The position numbers and the translations under genes were made by a program. The notes under the pieces were generated by a model. It had not been told where the DNA came from, did not search any database, and was given only the letters and a program-made list of their open reading frames with translations. Source: Mycobacterium asiaticum (GTDB lineage: Bacteria > Actinomycetota > Actinomycetes > Mycobacteriales > Mycobacteriaceae). From it: a DNA stretch of 35,382 bases. Below are positions 17,503-25,505 of this stretch, piece after piece. Where the stretch lies: contig NZ_LZKQ01000287.1 in the NCBI RefSeq assembly GCF_001668675.1, positions 1 to 35,382 on the forward strand, given 5' to 3'. Position 1 is the first letter of the stretch; the number at the start of each line of letters is the position of its first letter.

Positions 17503-17699
17503 GCCGGGGCGCGCGGCCCCCTCGCGATCTGGCCCAACACCGAGGCCGCAGGCACCGTTCACCGGCAGTCCCCGAACGTTTTCGAGGCGTTTACCTAAAA
17601 GCCGCCCGCCCGACGGGCCGGGATCCCCGCCCGCTTCTACGATCCGACCGAACCGGGGACGCAACAGTCGAGACAGCACGGCAGGGGGAGGACCAGTCC

Positions 17700-17909
17700 A
17701 TGTTCATCATCCGGACGACCGACGGCGAGGAGATAAAGGGCGACTCGGAGAACCTTTCGATCAACCACGAGACCGGTGTGCTCACCGTCCGCACCATCGA
17801 CGGTTTCGAAGAAACCACCACCCACTACTCGCCGGCCGGATGGCGCTCGGTCACGCATCGGAAGAAGGACATCGGTGTCGCGCCGTCCCGCCTTTCTTCA
17901 ATTCGCTGA
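17700..17909 (+). CDS. Small hypothetical protein (69 aa)
   Basis: The ATG at 17700 is preceded by a strong purine-rich ribosome site (AGGGGGAGGA, 17683-17692). The protein starts MFIIRTTDGEEIKGDSENLS and looks like a small beta-strand protein: alternating hydrophobic and charged residues, two DG turns (TTDGEE and TIDGFE), a central HETGVLTVRTIDGFEETTTHYS, and a basic tail. There is no signal peptide or membrane segment. I do not recognise a family. It lies alone between mbtI (divergent) and the SbtA-like gene. The ribosome site, sensible codon use and repeated DG pattern argue that it is real. Confidence 0.65.
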   Translation: MFIIRTTDGEEIKGDSENLSINHETGVLTVRTIDGFEETTTHYSPAGWRSVTHRKKDIGVAPSRLSSIR

Positions 17910-18204
17910 CACGACACAAATCTCCCAGCGACTTAACAGCTGATTAGTACCCAATCCACACTTATAGCCGCGAAAACGCTTTAGCCAGCATTATTCGGAT
18001 TTTGGCCCGTTACGGGGGCGTTTCGCTGCGTCTACGTGCTGGAAAAATCGCAGGAAATCGCCGTTTCCACCGAAATTCCGAGTGGCGGCTCACCAAAAGC
18101 GCAGGCTAAATTCTCAGCGTTATCTGGGATGTTCGTGGTCGCCTTGAAAAAAGCCTGGACGGTCAGTACTTCCTCAATCGCCGCACAAGCCAGGGAGGTG
18201 CCAG
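17910..18204 (+). other. Gene-free stretch with RNA secondary-structure potential before the SbtA-like gene
   Basis: These 295 bases hold no convincing ORF and are clearly more AT-rich than the surroundings. GCGAAAACGC (17970-17979) can pair with GCGTTTCGC (18018-18026) with one bulged A. This encloses a small hairpin CCCG-TTA-CGGG (18006-18016). A second hairpin, GGAAA-TCGCCG-TTTCC, lies at 18053-18068. No riboswitch class that I know is recognised. It may be a structured 5-prime leader or hold a small RNA. Confidence 0.45.
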
Positions 18205-19431
18205 GTGCTGCATGAGTTCTGGGAAAACTTTACGCACAACCTGTTCAAGCCACTACTGCTGTTCTTCTACTTCGGCTTCTTGATCCCGATCCTGAAGGTG
18301 CGGTTCGAGTTTCCCTACGTGATCTACCAAGGCCTGACCATGTACCTGCTGCTGGCGATCGGCTGGCACGGGGGCGAGGAACTCGCGAAGATCAAGCCGT
18401 CCAGCATCACCGTCATCGTCGGTTTCATGGTGGTGGGCTTCCTGCTGAACTTCCTCATCGGCGGCATCGCCTACTACCTGTTGCGTTATCTCAGCCGGAT
18501 GCGACGCGTCGACCGGGCCACGGTCGCCGGTTACTACGGGTCAGACTCGGCCGGCACCTTCGCCACCTGCGTCGCCGTGCTCACCAGCATCGGCATCGCC
18601 TTCAACGCTTACATGCCGGTCATGTTGGCCATCATGGAGATTCCGGGTTGCCTGGTGGCGCTGTACCTGGTCGCCCGGCTACGGCACCGGGGCATGGACG
18701 AGGCGGGAAACATGCCCGACGAGCCCGGCTACACCCGCGCCCGGGTCAGCATCGGGCCCGGCACGGTCGCTCGTCCGGCCGAGGGCCAGAGCGTGGAAAG
18801 CCGGCACCGCGAAATCGAGCAGGAGTTGTCCCTGGAGAAGCGGGAGGACGGCGACTGGGATGCTGACGAAACGCGGGATCCGGCCAAGAAGCCGTCGCTG
18901 TTCTCCCGTGAACTGCTGCAGGAAGTCTTTCTCAACCCGGGGCTGTGCCTGCTGGTAGGCGGCATCGTCATCGGCCTGGTAAGTGGACTGCAGGGCGAGA
19001 AGGTGGTGCACGACGACGACACCTTCTTCGTCACCGCCTTCCAGGGTGTGCTGGCGCTGTTCCTGCTCGAAATGGGCATGACCGCCTCCCGCAAGTTGCG
19101 TGACCTGCGATCAGCGGGCAAGGGCTTCATCTTCTTCGGCCTGCTGGCGCCGAATCTGTTTGCCACACTTGGCATCGTCGTGGCGCACAGCTATGCGGCC
19201 CTCACCAACGCCGACTTCAAGCCGGGAACGTATGTGCTGTTCGCGGTGCTGTGCGGAGCGGCGTCCTACATCGCCGTGCCGGCAGTGCATCGACTCGCGA
19301 TCCCCGAAGCCAGCCCGACGCTGCCGTTGGCGGCGTCACTGGGGTTGACGTTCTCCTACAACGTCACCATCGGCATCCCGCTCTACATCGAGATCGCCCG
19401 CATTGTCGGGCAGTGGTTCCATACGACCTGA
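18205..19431 (+). CDS. SbtA-like (sodium-dependent bicarbonate transporter superfamily) membrane protein
   Basis: A 408-residue protein of two hydrophobic halves, each with about five membrane segments (about residues 12-165 and 240-408), joined by a charged cytoplasmic linker of about 70 residues rich in Glu/Asp/Lys. The second half holds FLLEMGMTASRKLRDL and LCGAASYIAVPAVHRLA; the first has GYYGSDSAGTFATCVAVL. This inverted-repeat layout and the Ser/Ala-rich broken-helix motifs match the SbtA family, to which M. tuberculosis Rv2387 belongs as I recall; bicarbonate uptake has been shown for cyanobacterial members. The substrate here is not proven. No SbtB (PII-like) partner is adjacent. The start is GTG 18205 with AGGGAGG 6 bases upstream. 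Confidence 0.82.
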   Translation: MLHEFWENFTHNLFKPLLLFFYFGFLIPILKVRFEFPYVIYQGLTMYLLLAIGWHGGEELAKIKPSSITVIVGFMVVGFLLNFLIGGIAYYLLRYLSRMRRVDRATVAGYYGSDSAGTFATCVAVLTSIGIAFNAYMPVMLAIMEIPGCLVALYLVARLRHRGMDEAGNMPDEPGYTRARVSIGPGTVARPAEGQSVESRHREIEQELSLEKREDGDWDADETRDPAKKPSLFSRELLQEVFLNPGLCLLVGGIVIGLVSGLQGEKVVHDDDTFFVTAFQGVLALFLLEMGMTASRKLRDLRSAGKGFIFFGLLAPNLFATLGIVVAHSYAALTNADFKPGTYVLFAVLCGAASYIAVPAVHRLAIPEASPTLPLAASLGLTFSYNVTIGIPLYIEIARIVGQWFHTT

Positions 19432-19439
19432 AACGGCGT

Positions 19440-20612
19440 CTAGTCCAACAACATTCGCACAACAGCATCGGCGAGCAGGCGCCCGCGGTCGGTGAGCACC
19501 AGCGCATCGTCCCGGGCGACCAGCAACCCGTCGGCGACCGCCACATCGGCGCGCTCGCGTTCGGTGGCGTCCAGCAGCCCGATCGGTAGCCCCTGGCGTA
19601 GCCGGATCTGCAGCATCACCTCCTCGGTGTGCAGCGCGTCGGTTTCGAGTTCCTCGTAGCCGGACACCGGCAGGGCCGCGGCGGCCAACAGATCCGCATA
19701 GGCGTTGGGGTGCTTGACGTTCCACCATCTGGTGGCGCCGATGTACCCGTGCGCCCCCGGCCCGGCGCCCCACCACTGGCCGCCGTTCCAGTAGCCGAGA
19801 TTATGGCGGCACTCGCCGCCGGGCCGCGACCAGTTGGACACCTCGTACCAGCTCAGACCGGCCGCGTGCAGGCGTTCGTCGACCAGTTCGTAACGGCGGG
19901 CCAGCACGTCGTTGTCCGGTGCGGACAGCTCGCCGCGACGGACCCGCCGCGCCAGCGCGGTGCCCTCCTCGACCACGAGCGCGTACGCGGACACGTGGTC
20001 GACGCCGGTCTCGATCGCCGTGTCCACCGAGCGCAGCAGGTCGTCGTCGGTTTCACCGGGGGTGCCGTAGATCAGGTCCAGGCTGACGTGCTCGAACCCC
20101 AGCTCGAGGGCCTCGCGGGCGCCGCCCGCGGACCGGTTCGGGGTGTGCACACGGTCCAGCACGCCCAGCACGTGCGGGACCACCGATTGCATGCCCAGTG
20201 ACACGCGGGTGTAGCCGGCCGACCGGATCGCCTCAAAGAACTCCGGCCAGGTCGATTCGGGGTTGGCCTCGGTGGTGATCTCGGCCTGGGGCGCCAGCTC
20301 GAAGTGCTCGCGCACCATGTCGAGCAGGGTGGCCAGCCGTGCCCCGCCCAGCAGGGACGGCGTGCCGCCCCCGACAAACACGGTGTCCAGCGTCGGCCCG
20401 TCCAGGCGCGTGCTCGCCAGCTCGAGTTCGGTGCGCAACGCGTCCAGCCAGGCGTCCGGGTTGACGCCGCCCAGCTCGGCCGGGGTGTAGGTGTTGAAGT
20501 CGCAGTATCCGCAGCGGGTGATGCAGAACGGAACGTGCACGTAGAGGCCGAACGGCCGACCGGGAATCGGACGCATCGCCGGCAGGTCTACCGCTGCCTG
20601 AACAGGTGCCAT
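19440..20612 (-). CDS. hemW: HemW, radical SAM heme chaperone (often annotated HemN)
   Basis: A 390-residue radical SAM protein. The cluster motif CxxxCxxC is FCITRCGYCDF (Cys30, Cys34, Cys37), followed by FVGGGTPSLL, ANPESTWPEFF, RVSLGMQS and DLIYGTPGET. The HNxxYW heme-binding motif of HemW is present as HNLGYW (residues 270-275). HemW proteins carry heme and are distinct from true coproporphyrinogen III dehydrogenase HemN, which has a longer N-terminus and a cysteine after the third cluster ligand; here that residue is Phe-preceded Asp (CDF). I prefer ATG 20612 to the TTG at 20618, because CAAGAT lies 6 bases upstream as a possible leaderless -10. It ends 8 bases from the convergent SbtA-like stop. 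Confidence 0.88.
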   Translation of the reverse strand: MAPVQAAVDLPAMRPIPGRPFGLYVHVPFCITRCGYCDFNTYTPAELGGVNPDAWLDALRTELELASTRLDGPTLDTVFVGGGTPSLLGGARLATLLDMVREHFELAPQAEITTEANPESTWPEFFEAIRSAGYTRVSLGMQSVVPHVLGVLDRVHTPNRSAGGAREALELGFEHVSLDLIYGTPGETDDDLLRSVDTAIETGVDHVSAYALVVEEGTALARRVRRGELSAPDNDVLARRYELVDERLHAAGLSWYEVSNWSRPGGECRHNLGYWNGGQWWGAGPGAHGYIGATRWWNVKHPNAYADLLAAAALPVSGYEELETDALHTEEVMLQIRLRQGLPIGLLDATERERADVAVADGLLVARDDALVLTDRGRLLADAVVRMLLD

Positions 20613-20618
20613 GGCCAA

Positions 20619-20624
20619 ATCTTG
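20619..20624 (-). promoter_or_regulatory. Possible -10 (CAAGAT) of a leaderless hemW transcript
   Basis: Read on the minus strand, CAAGAT is followed by 6 bases (TTGGCC) and the ATG at 20612. No Shine-Dalgarno is seen. The hexamer is a weak match to TANNNT, so this is tentative. Confidence 0.35.
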
Positions 20625-20759
20625 GCACGCCGCCCCCCATTGGGCAGTTTTCCCAGGTCGTTCCCGGTTTTGTTTACCTAGCTACCCAGCTTTGCCAAGT
20701 AGTTTTAATCACCGTGAGACGAAATTTGACCTGGTAGCAACGGTGAGCCCGATCCATGG

Positions 20760-20765
20760 CAGAAT
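20760..20765 (+). promoter_or_regulatory. Possible -10 (CAGAAT) for the nirA leader transcript
   Basis: CAGAAT is followed by 7 bases and GTG at 20773, the spacing of a leaderless mycobacterial transcript. There is no good -35. An ATG at 20764 overlaps the hexamer. Confidence 0.45.
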
Positions 20766-20772
20766 GGCAGCC

Positions 20773-20865
20773 GTGACCGTCGCGAATTCGAGCCTGCGTG
20801 TAGCGCTGGTGGCCCGGCGGCACATCGACCTCAAGCGCGTTTGCAGCTGTTGCTGTCTGCCTTGA
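20773..20865 (+). CDS. Cysteine-rich leader peptide upstream of nirA (attenuator)
   Basis: A 30-residue ORF from GTG 20773 (33 residues if ATG 20764 is used) that ends RRHIDLKRVCSCCCLP, with four cysteine codons among its last six codons before TGA. The RRH(I/V)DL-x-RV-Cys pattern is that of actinobacterial leader peptides found before sulfur-assimilation genes. In mycobacteria a polycysteine leader ORF has been shown to act as a cysteine-responsive attenuator. Here ribosomes stalling on the TGC AGC TGT TGC TGT run under low Cys-tRNA would raise expression of nirA-cysH-che1, whose ATG lies 109 bases downstream. A putative -10 lies 7 bases before the GTG, so the ORF may be translated from a leaderless message. 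Confidence 0.85.
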   Translation: MTVANSSLRVALVARRHIDLKRVCSCCCLP

Positions 20866-20895
20866 TGTCGTAGACCCAGCCCACCACCTACTTCT

Positions 20896-20948
20896 GGCTG
20901 CCGGATCTGCGCCGCCGGGACCATCGGTGAGCTGCGCGGGATCCAGCC
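20896..20948 (+). promoter_or_regulatory. Bulged stem-loop between the Cys leader and nirA
   Basis: GGCT (20896-20899), GGATC (20903-20907) and GCGC (20909-20912) can pair with GCGC (20934-20937), GATCC (20940-20944) and AGCC (20945-20948), giving about 13 pairs with small bulges and a 21-base loop. It ends 12 bases before the nirA Shine-Dalgarno GAAGGAG (20961-20967). There is no U tract, so if it acts in attenuation it would do so by masking translation or through Rho. Confidence 0.45.
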
Positions 20949-20974
20949 CAGTTTGTTTGCGAAGGAGATCCGCA

Positions 20975-22645
20975 ATGACCACAGCACGCCCCGCAAAGGC
21001 GCCCCGCAACGAGGGGCAGTGGGCGCTGGGGAATCGCGAGCCGCTCAACGGCAACGAGGAGATGAAGCAGGCCGGCGCGCCGCTCGAGGTGCGGGAGCGC
21101 ATCGAGAACATCTACGCCAAGAACGGGTTCGACAGCATCGACAAGAGCGACCTGCGTGGTCGGTTCCGCTGGTGGGGCTTGTACACGCAGCGCGAGCAGG
21201 GCTATGACGGCTCGTTCACGGGCGACGACAACATGGACATGCTCGAGGCCCGATACTTCATGATGCGGGTGCGCTGCGACGGCGGCGCCATCTCGACGGC
21301 CGCGCTGCGCACGCTGGGCGAGATTTCCACCGAGTTCGCCCGAGACACGGCGGACATCTCCGACCGGGAGAACGTCCAGTACCACTGGATCGAGGTCGAG
21401 AACGTCCCCGAGATCTGGCGCCGGCTGGATGCGGTCGGCCTGCAGACCGCCGAGGCGTGCGGTGACTGCCCACGCGTGATTCTGGGTTCCCCGCTGGCCG
21501 GTGAATCGCTCGACGAGGTGCTCGACCCGACCTGGGCGATCGATGAGATCGTCCGCAACTACATCGGCAAGCCGGATTTCGCCGACCTGCCCCGCAAGTA
21601 CAAGACCGCCATCTCGGGCCTGCAGGACGTCGCCCACGAGATCAACGACATCGCGTTCATCGGCGTCAACCACCCCGAGCACGGCCCGGGCCTGGACCTG
21701 TGGGTCGGCGGCGGTCTGTCGACCAACCCGATGCTGGCCCAGCGGGTCGGTGTCTGGGTGCCGCTGAACGAGGTGCCGGAGGTCTGGGCCGCGGTGACCT
21801 CGATCTTCCGTGACTACGGCTACCGCCGACTGCGGGCCAAGGCGCGGCTGAAGTTCCTGATCAAGGACTGGGGCATCCAGAAGTTCCGCGAAGTCCTGGA
21901 AACCGAGTACCTCAAGCGCCCGTTGATCGACGGACCGGCGCCGACACCGACGACACACCCGATCGACCACGTCGGCGTGCAGCGCACCAAGAACGGGCTC
22001 AACGCCGTCGGCGCCTCCCCCATCGCCGGGCGGGTATCGGGCAGCATCCTCACCGCCGTCGCCGAGCTGGCCGAGCGGGCGGGTTCGGACCGGATCCGGT
22101 TCACTCCGTATCAGAAGCTGGTGATCCTCGACGTGCCCGACGACAAGCTGGACGAGACCATCGCCGGCCTGGAAGCGCTCGGCCTGCAGACCCGGCCGTC
22201 GCACTGGCGGCGAAACTTGATGGCCTGCACCGGAATCGAGTTCTGCAAGTTGTCGTTCGCCGACACCCGGGTGCGGTCGCAGTCGCTGGTGCCTGAGCTG
22301 GAGAGCCGGCTGGAGGACATCAACGCCGAGCTGGATGTGCCGATCACCATCAACATCAACGGCTGCCCCAATTCCTGTGCGCGAATTCAGGTCGCCGACA
22401 TCGGGTTCAAGGGCCAGATGGTCGACGACGGCAACGGCGGGTCGGTCGAGGGCTTCCAGGTGCACCTGGGCGGCAGCCTGGGCCTGGACAGCGGGTTCGG
22501 CCGCAAGCTGCGCCAGCACAAGGTCACCAGCGAGGAGCTGGGCGACTATATCGACCGGGTGACGCGCAACTTCATCAAGCACCGCAACGAAGGGGAACGC
22601 TTCGCGCAGTGGGCAATTCGGGCTGAGGAGGACGACCTGAGATGA
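20975..22645 (+). CDS. nirA: NirA, ferredoxin-dependent assimilatory sulfite reductase
   Basis: A 556-residue siroheme and [4Fe-4S] enzyme reducing sulfite to sulfide with ferredoxin. The start at ATG 20975 (MTTARPAKA) has GAAGGAG ahead and matches the known N-terminus; an upstream in-frame extension is not needed. Cluster and siroheme cysteines are Cys418 and Cys424 (CTGIEFCKLS) and Cys464 and Cys468 (NGCPNSC). Tyr70 (GLYTQ) and Cys162 (EACGDCP) correspond to the Tyr-Cys pair found covalently linked in M. tuberculosis NirA. Anion-binding arginines and lysines are in the conserved RLRAKARLKFLIKDWG region. The cysH ATG overlaps its stop (ATGA). A Cys-rich leader peptide precedes it. Confidence 0.97.
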   Translation: MTTARPAKAPRNEGQWALGNREPLNGNEEMKQAGAPLEVRERIENIYAKNGFDSIDKSDLRGRFRWWGLYTQREQGYDGSFTGDDNMDMLEARYFMMRVRCDGGAISTAALRTLGEISTEFARDTADISDRENVQYHWIEVENVPEIWRRLDAVGLQTAEACGDCPRVILGSPLAGESLDEVLDPTWAIDEIVRNYIGKPDFADLPRKYKTAISGLQDVAHEINDIAFIGVNHPEHGPGLDLWVGGGLSTNPMLAQRVGVWVPLNEVPEVWAAVTSIFRDYGYRRLRAKARLKFLIKDWGIQKFREVLETEYLKRPLIDGPAPTPTTHPIDHVGVQRTKNGLNAVGASPIAGRVSGSILTAVAELAERAGSDRIRFTPYQKLVILDVPDDKLDETIAGLEALGLQTRPSHWRRNLMACTGIEFCKLSFADTRVRSQSLVPELESRLEDINAELDVPITININGCPNSCARIQVADIGFKGQMVDDGNGGSVEGFQVHLGGSLGLDSGFGRKLRQHKVTSEELGDYIDRVTRNFIKHRNEGERFAQWAIRAEEDDLR

Positions 22646-23382
22646 CGGAGGCGCCAAGACTGACCGAAGAGGAGCTGCGCGAGTTGGCGGCGCGCGGGGC
22701 CGCCGAGCTCGAGGGGGCCGACGCCACCGAGTTGCTGCAGTGGACGGAGCGGCACTTCGGCAACATCAACGGCCCGCGCGGATGGGCCACCTGCAACTAC
22801 GTGGTGGCGTCCAACATGCAGGACGCCGTGCTGGTGGACCTCGCCGCCAAGGTGCGCCCCGGAGTGCCGGTGATGTTCCTGGACACCGGTTACCACTTCG
22901 TCGAAACCATCGGGACCCGGGACGCGATCGAATCCGTCTACGACATCCGGGTCGTCAACGTCACCCCGGAACACTCGGTGGCCGAGCAGGACAAGTTGCT
23001 GGGCAAGGACCTGTTCGCCCGCGACCCCGGCGAATGCTGCCGGCTGCGCAAGGTTCTCCCGCTCGGCAAGGCGTTGCGCGGGTATTCGGCGTGGGTCACC
23101 GGGCTGCGCCGGGTGGATGCGCCCACCCGCGCCAACGCTCCGCTGATCGGCTTCGACGAGGCGTTCAAGCTGGTGAAGATCAACCCGCTGGCAGCCTGGT
23201 CCGACCAGGACATGGACGATTACATCGCCAAGCACGACGTGTTGGTCAATCCTCTTGTCCACGAAGGCTATCCGTCGATCGGCTGCGCCCCATGCACGGC
23301 CAAGCCGATCGAGGGCGCCGACCCGCGCAGCGGACGCTGGCAGGGCCTGGCCAAGACCGAATGCGGGTTGCACGCGTCGTGA
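22642..23382 (+). CDS. cysH: CysH, assimilatory adenylyl-sulfate (APS) reductase
   Basis: A 246-residue PAPS/APS reductase-family enzyme of the [4Fe-4S] type. Cluster ligands are Cys132-Cys133 (GECCRLRK) and Cys215/Cys218 (GCAPCT); the catalytic cysteine is Cys241 in the C-terminal TECGLH. The cluster cysteines indicate use of APS rather than PAPS, as in M. tuberculosis CysH, with thioredoxin as reductant. LDTGYHFVET is the nucleotide-binding loop. It overlaps nirA by 4 bases and the following gene by 4 bases (GTGA), so sulfite is made and reduced by co-translated enzymes. Confidence 0.97.
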   Translation: MTEAPRLTEEELRELAARGAAELEGADATELLQWTERHFGNINGPRGWATCNYVVASNMQDAVLVDLAAKVRPGVPVMFLDTGYHFVETIGTRDAIESVYDIRVVNVTPEHSVAEQDKLLGKDLFARDPGECCRLRKVLPLGKALRGYSAWVTGLRRVDAPTRANAPLIGFDEAFKLVKINPLAAWSDQDMDDYIAKHDVLVNPLVHEGYPSIGCAPCTAKPIEGADPRSGRWQGLAKTECGLHAS

Positions 23383-24092
23383 CCCCTGTGGTTTTGGTTG
23401 CGCACGGCAGTGCGGACCCGCGGTCGGCGGCGAACGCCCGCGCCATCGGCCACGAGGTGGCGCGCCTGCGACCGGGTCTGGATGTGCGAGTTGCGTTCTG
23501 CGAGCACAATTCTCCGGGTCTGGTCGACGTGCTGCGCGACTGCCCGGACCGCGCGGTCGTCGCTCCGCTGCTGCTGGCGAACGCCTACCATGCGCGCGTC
23601 GATATCCCGGGCCAGATCGCCGGCTGCGGCGCCGCCGATCGCGTGCTGCAGGCCGACGTGCTCGGCGAGGATGACCGACTGGTGTCGGTGCTACGCCAGC
23701 GGGTGACGGAGCTGCGGGTTTCCCGGCGCGACAACCGGATTGGTGTGCTGGTGGTGGCGATCGGATCCTCCGACCCGGTCGCCAACGCCCAAACCGCCGA
23801 GGTGGCACCCAGACTGTTGGCCGGTACTCGATGGGCCGCTGCGGCAACGGCTTTCGCGACCCACCCGGAACCCTCACTGGCTGAGTCGGTGCAGCGGTTG
23901 CGACACATGGGCGCGCGCCGGGTGGTCATCGCGCCCTGGTTCCTCGCCCCTGGACGCATCCCGGACCGGGTGGAGCGGTTCGCCCGGGATGCCGGCCTGG
24001 CGATGGCGGCACCGCTGGGTGCGCACCGGTTGGTGGCCGAGACGGTGCTGGCCCGTTTCGATCGGGCCGCCGGCGCACGCATCGCTGCCTAG
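23379..24092 (+). CDS. che1: CbiX/SirB-type sirohydrochlorin chelatase (Che1-like)
   Basis: A 237-residue protein from GTG 23379, whose start overlaps the cysH stop. It consists of two similar chelatase halves: the first begins VVLVAHGSADPRS with His9 and includes LLLANAYHARVDIP with His71, the usual metal-binding histidines; the second begins VVAIGSSDPVANAQ and has lost the first His. CbiX-family enzymes insert Fe or Co into sirohydrochlorin. The context, last in an operon with the siroheme enzyme NirA, indicates ferrochelation for siroheme. M. tuberculosis has the corresponding gene (Rv2393) at this place. The upstream in-frame extension runs through cysH in another frame and is not credible. 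Confidence 0.88.
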   Translation: MTPVVLVAHGSADPRSAANARAIGHEVARLRPGLDVRVAFCEHNSPGLVDVLRDCPDRAVVAPLLLANAYHARVDIPGQIAGCGAADRVLQADVLGEDDRLVSVLRQRVTELRVSRRDNRIGVLVVAIGSSDPVANAQTAEVAPRLLAGTRWAAAATAFATHPEPSLAESVQRLRHMGARRVVIAPWFLAPGRIPDRVERFARDAGLAMAAPLGAHRLVAETVLARFDRAAGARIAA

Positions 24093-24159
24093 CAACGGCA
24101 ACGGTCCGGGCCCAGTTCAAACTGTGTAACCCACCCGCGACGGGGTATCCCCTATCCCT

Positions 24160-24393
24160 ATGACCGCACTGCCGCCGGACCCCGAGCCGTCGAAAACCCC
24201 TGGCCTGGAACCAGGCGGGGGTGTCGCGCCGGGATCCACCCCGCCAGACTCCGCACAAACGTCCGGCGTCTCGGAGTCTCAGCCGATACCGAACCGACGA
24301 CTCACCCCGCTCGCGATCGCGAGCATCGTCATGGTCGCCATCTTTGTCGCGTTGTTTGTGGCCGTGGCCGTGGGACTCGTCGCGCGTTGGTGA
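24160..24393 (+). CDS. Small Pro-rich protein with C-terminal membrane anchor
   Basis: A 77-residue protein from ATG 24160. Residues 1-45 are rich in Pro, Ser and Gly with no secondary-structure signal; residues 49-73 form one hydrophobic helix (LAIASIVMVAIFVALFVAVAV) with a final ARW. This is a tail-anchor-like layout. No family is recognised. It sits 67 bases after che1 and ends 16 bases from the convergent cysA stop. In M. tuberculosis other genes (ggtB and the acid-induced apr region, from memory) occupy this interval. No clear Shine-Dalgarno is seen. It could be a minor cell-envelope protein. Confidence 0.6.
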   Translation: MTALPPDPEPSKTPGLEPGGGVAPGSTPPDSAQTSGVSESQPIPNRRLTPLAIASIVMVAIFVALFVAVAVGLVARW

Positions 24394-24412
24394 GCGACCG
24401 AGCCTGCGCTCA
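24391..24412. terminator. Hairpin at the convergent end of the small membrane gene and cysA
   Basis: TGAGCG (24391-24396) and CGCTCA (24407-24412) are perfect reverse complements with a 10-base loop and include both stop codons. No U tract follows on either strand. A bidirectional terminator is possible but weak. Confidence 0.3.
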
Positions 24413-25483
24413 GGCAGGCGTCAACTCGGACCGATCCTCGTCGTCATCGGGGGAAAGCGTGTTGTCCGCGATCGACGGCACCCTGGTGGCACGCACATAG
24501 ACGGTGTCACCGTCCTTCAATGCCAGCGCCTCGGCGTCACCCCGGGTGATCTGCGCGGTGAACGGGCTGCCCGACGGCGCGGCGGTCATTTCGACCCGAA
24601 CCTCGAAGCCCAGCGCCACCACCCGGTCGACCGTTGCCTTCACCACACCGATCGACTCGGCGGTCCCGTCGCCGCCGGCCACCGCCATGTCTGGCCGCCG
24701 GCCCACCCGGATGTCGTGGGGACGCACCAGGGCGCCGTTCAGCGCGGACACCGCGCCGAGGAAGGACATCACGAAGGCATTGGCGGGCGTGTCGTAAACC
24801 TCGGTCGGAGAACCGACTTGCTCGATACGGCCCTTGTTGAGCACGGCGATCCGGTCGGCCACATCCAGCGCCTCGGCCTGGTCGTGGGTGACCAGCACGG
24901 TGGTGACGTGCACCTCGTCATGCAGGCGGCGCAACCACGCCCGCAGATCCTCGCGGACCTTGGCGTCCAGCGCACCGAACGGCTCGTCGAGCAGCAGCAC
25001 CTGCGGGTCCACCGCCAGCGCCCTGGCCAGCGCCATCCGCTGCCGCTGACCACCCGAGAGCTGGTTGGGATACCGGTTCTGAAAACCGCTCAGGCCCACC
25101 ACTTCCAGCAGATGATCGACTTTCTCCTTGATCTCGGCCTTGGGACGCTTGCGGATTTTCAGACCGTAGGCGACATTGTTCCGCACGGTCAGGTGCTTGA
25201 ACGCCGCATAGTGCTGGAAGACGAACCCGATGCCGCGCCGCTGCGGCGGCACCCGGGTGACGTCGCGACCGTTGATCGTCACGGTTCCCGAGTCGGGCTC
25301 GTCGAGGCCGGCGATGGTGCGCAGCAACGTCGACTTGCCCGAGCCGCTGGGGCCCAGCAGTGCCGTCAGCGAACCGTTCGGCACCACGAAATCCACGTGG
25401 TCCAACGCGACGAAGTCGCCGTATTCCTTGTACGCGTCGCGCACGACGATTGCGTGACTGCCTTGACCGGCTGTGTTTGCCAT
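24410..25483 (-). CDS. cysA: CysA, sulfate/thiosulfate ABC transporter ATP-binding protein
   Basis: A 357-residue ABC ATPase. Walker A is GPSGSGKST (residues 44-52); the Q-loop region has [18 protein letters not shown], the variant typical of sulfate CysA; the signature is [10 protein letters not shown]; Walker B is [12 protein letters not shown]; and the switch histidine is in [11 protein letters not shown]. The C-terminal third is a TOBE-like regulatory domain. It energises import of sulfate delivered by SubI through CysT/CysW. The start is ATG 25483 with AGGGAGA upstream, 22 bases after the cysW stop. It is the last gene of subI-cysT-cysW-cysA. Confidence 0.96.
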   Translation of the reverse strand: MANTAGQGSHAIVVRDAYKEYGDFVALDHVDFVVPNGSLTALLGPSGSGKSTLLRTIAGLDEPDSGTVTINGRDVTRVPPQRRGIGFVFQHYAAFKHLTVRNNVAYGLKIRKRPKAEIKEKVDHLLEVVGLSGFQNRYPNQLSGGQRQRMALARALAVDPQVLLLDEPFGALDAKVREDLRAWLRRLHDEVHVTTVLVTHDQAEALDVADRIAVLNKGRIEQVGSPTEVYDTPANAFVMSFLGAVSALNGALVRPHDIRVGRRPDMAVAGGDGTAESIGVVKATVDRVVALGFEVRVEMTAAPSGSPFTAQITRGDAEALALKDGDTVYVRATRVPSIADNTLSPDDDEDRSELTPA

Positions 25484-25505
25484 CGTTGCGTCTCCCTAGT
25501 CCGGC

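Noticed and set aside
19440..20612. Oxygen-independent coproporphyrinogen III oxidase (HemN)
   Set aside because: The traditional name for this gene, but the HNLGYW heme-binding motif and the N-terminus right before the cluster cysteines fit HemW, a heme chaperone.
20927..20974. N-terminal extension of NirA by 16 residues
   Set aside because: The upstream start has no ribosome site, whereas ATG 20975 follows GAAGGAG and gives the known MTTARPAK start.
20888..22657. Long minus-strand open frame opposite nirA
   Set aside because: Shadow of nirA; composition is typical of reversed high-GC coding sequence.
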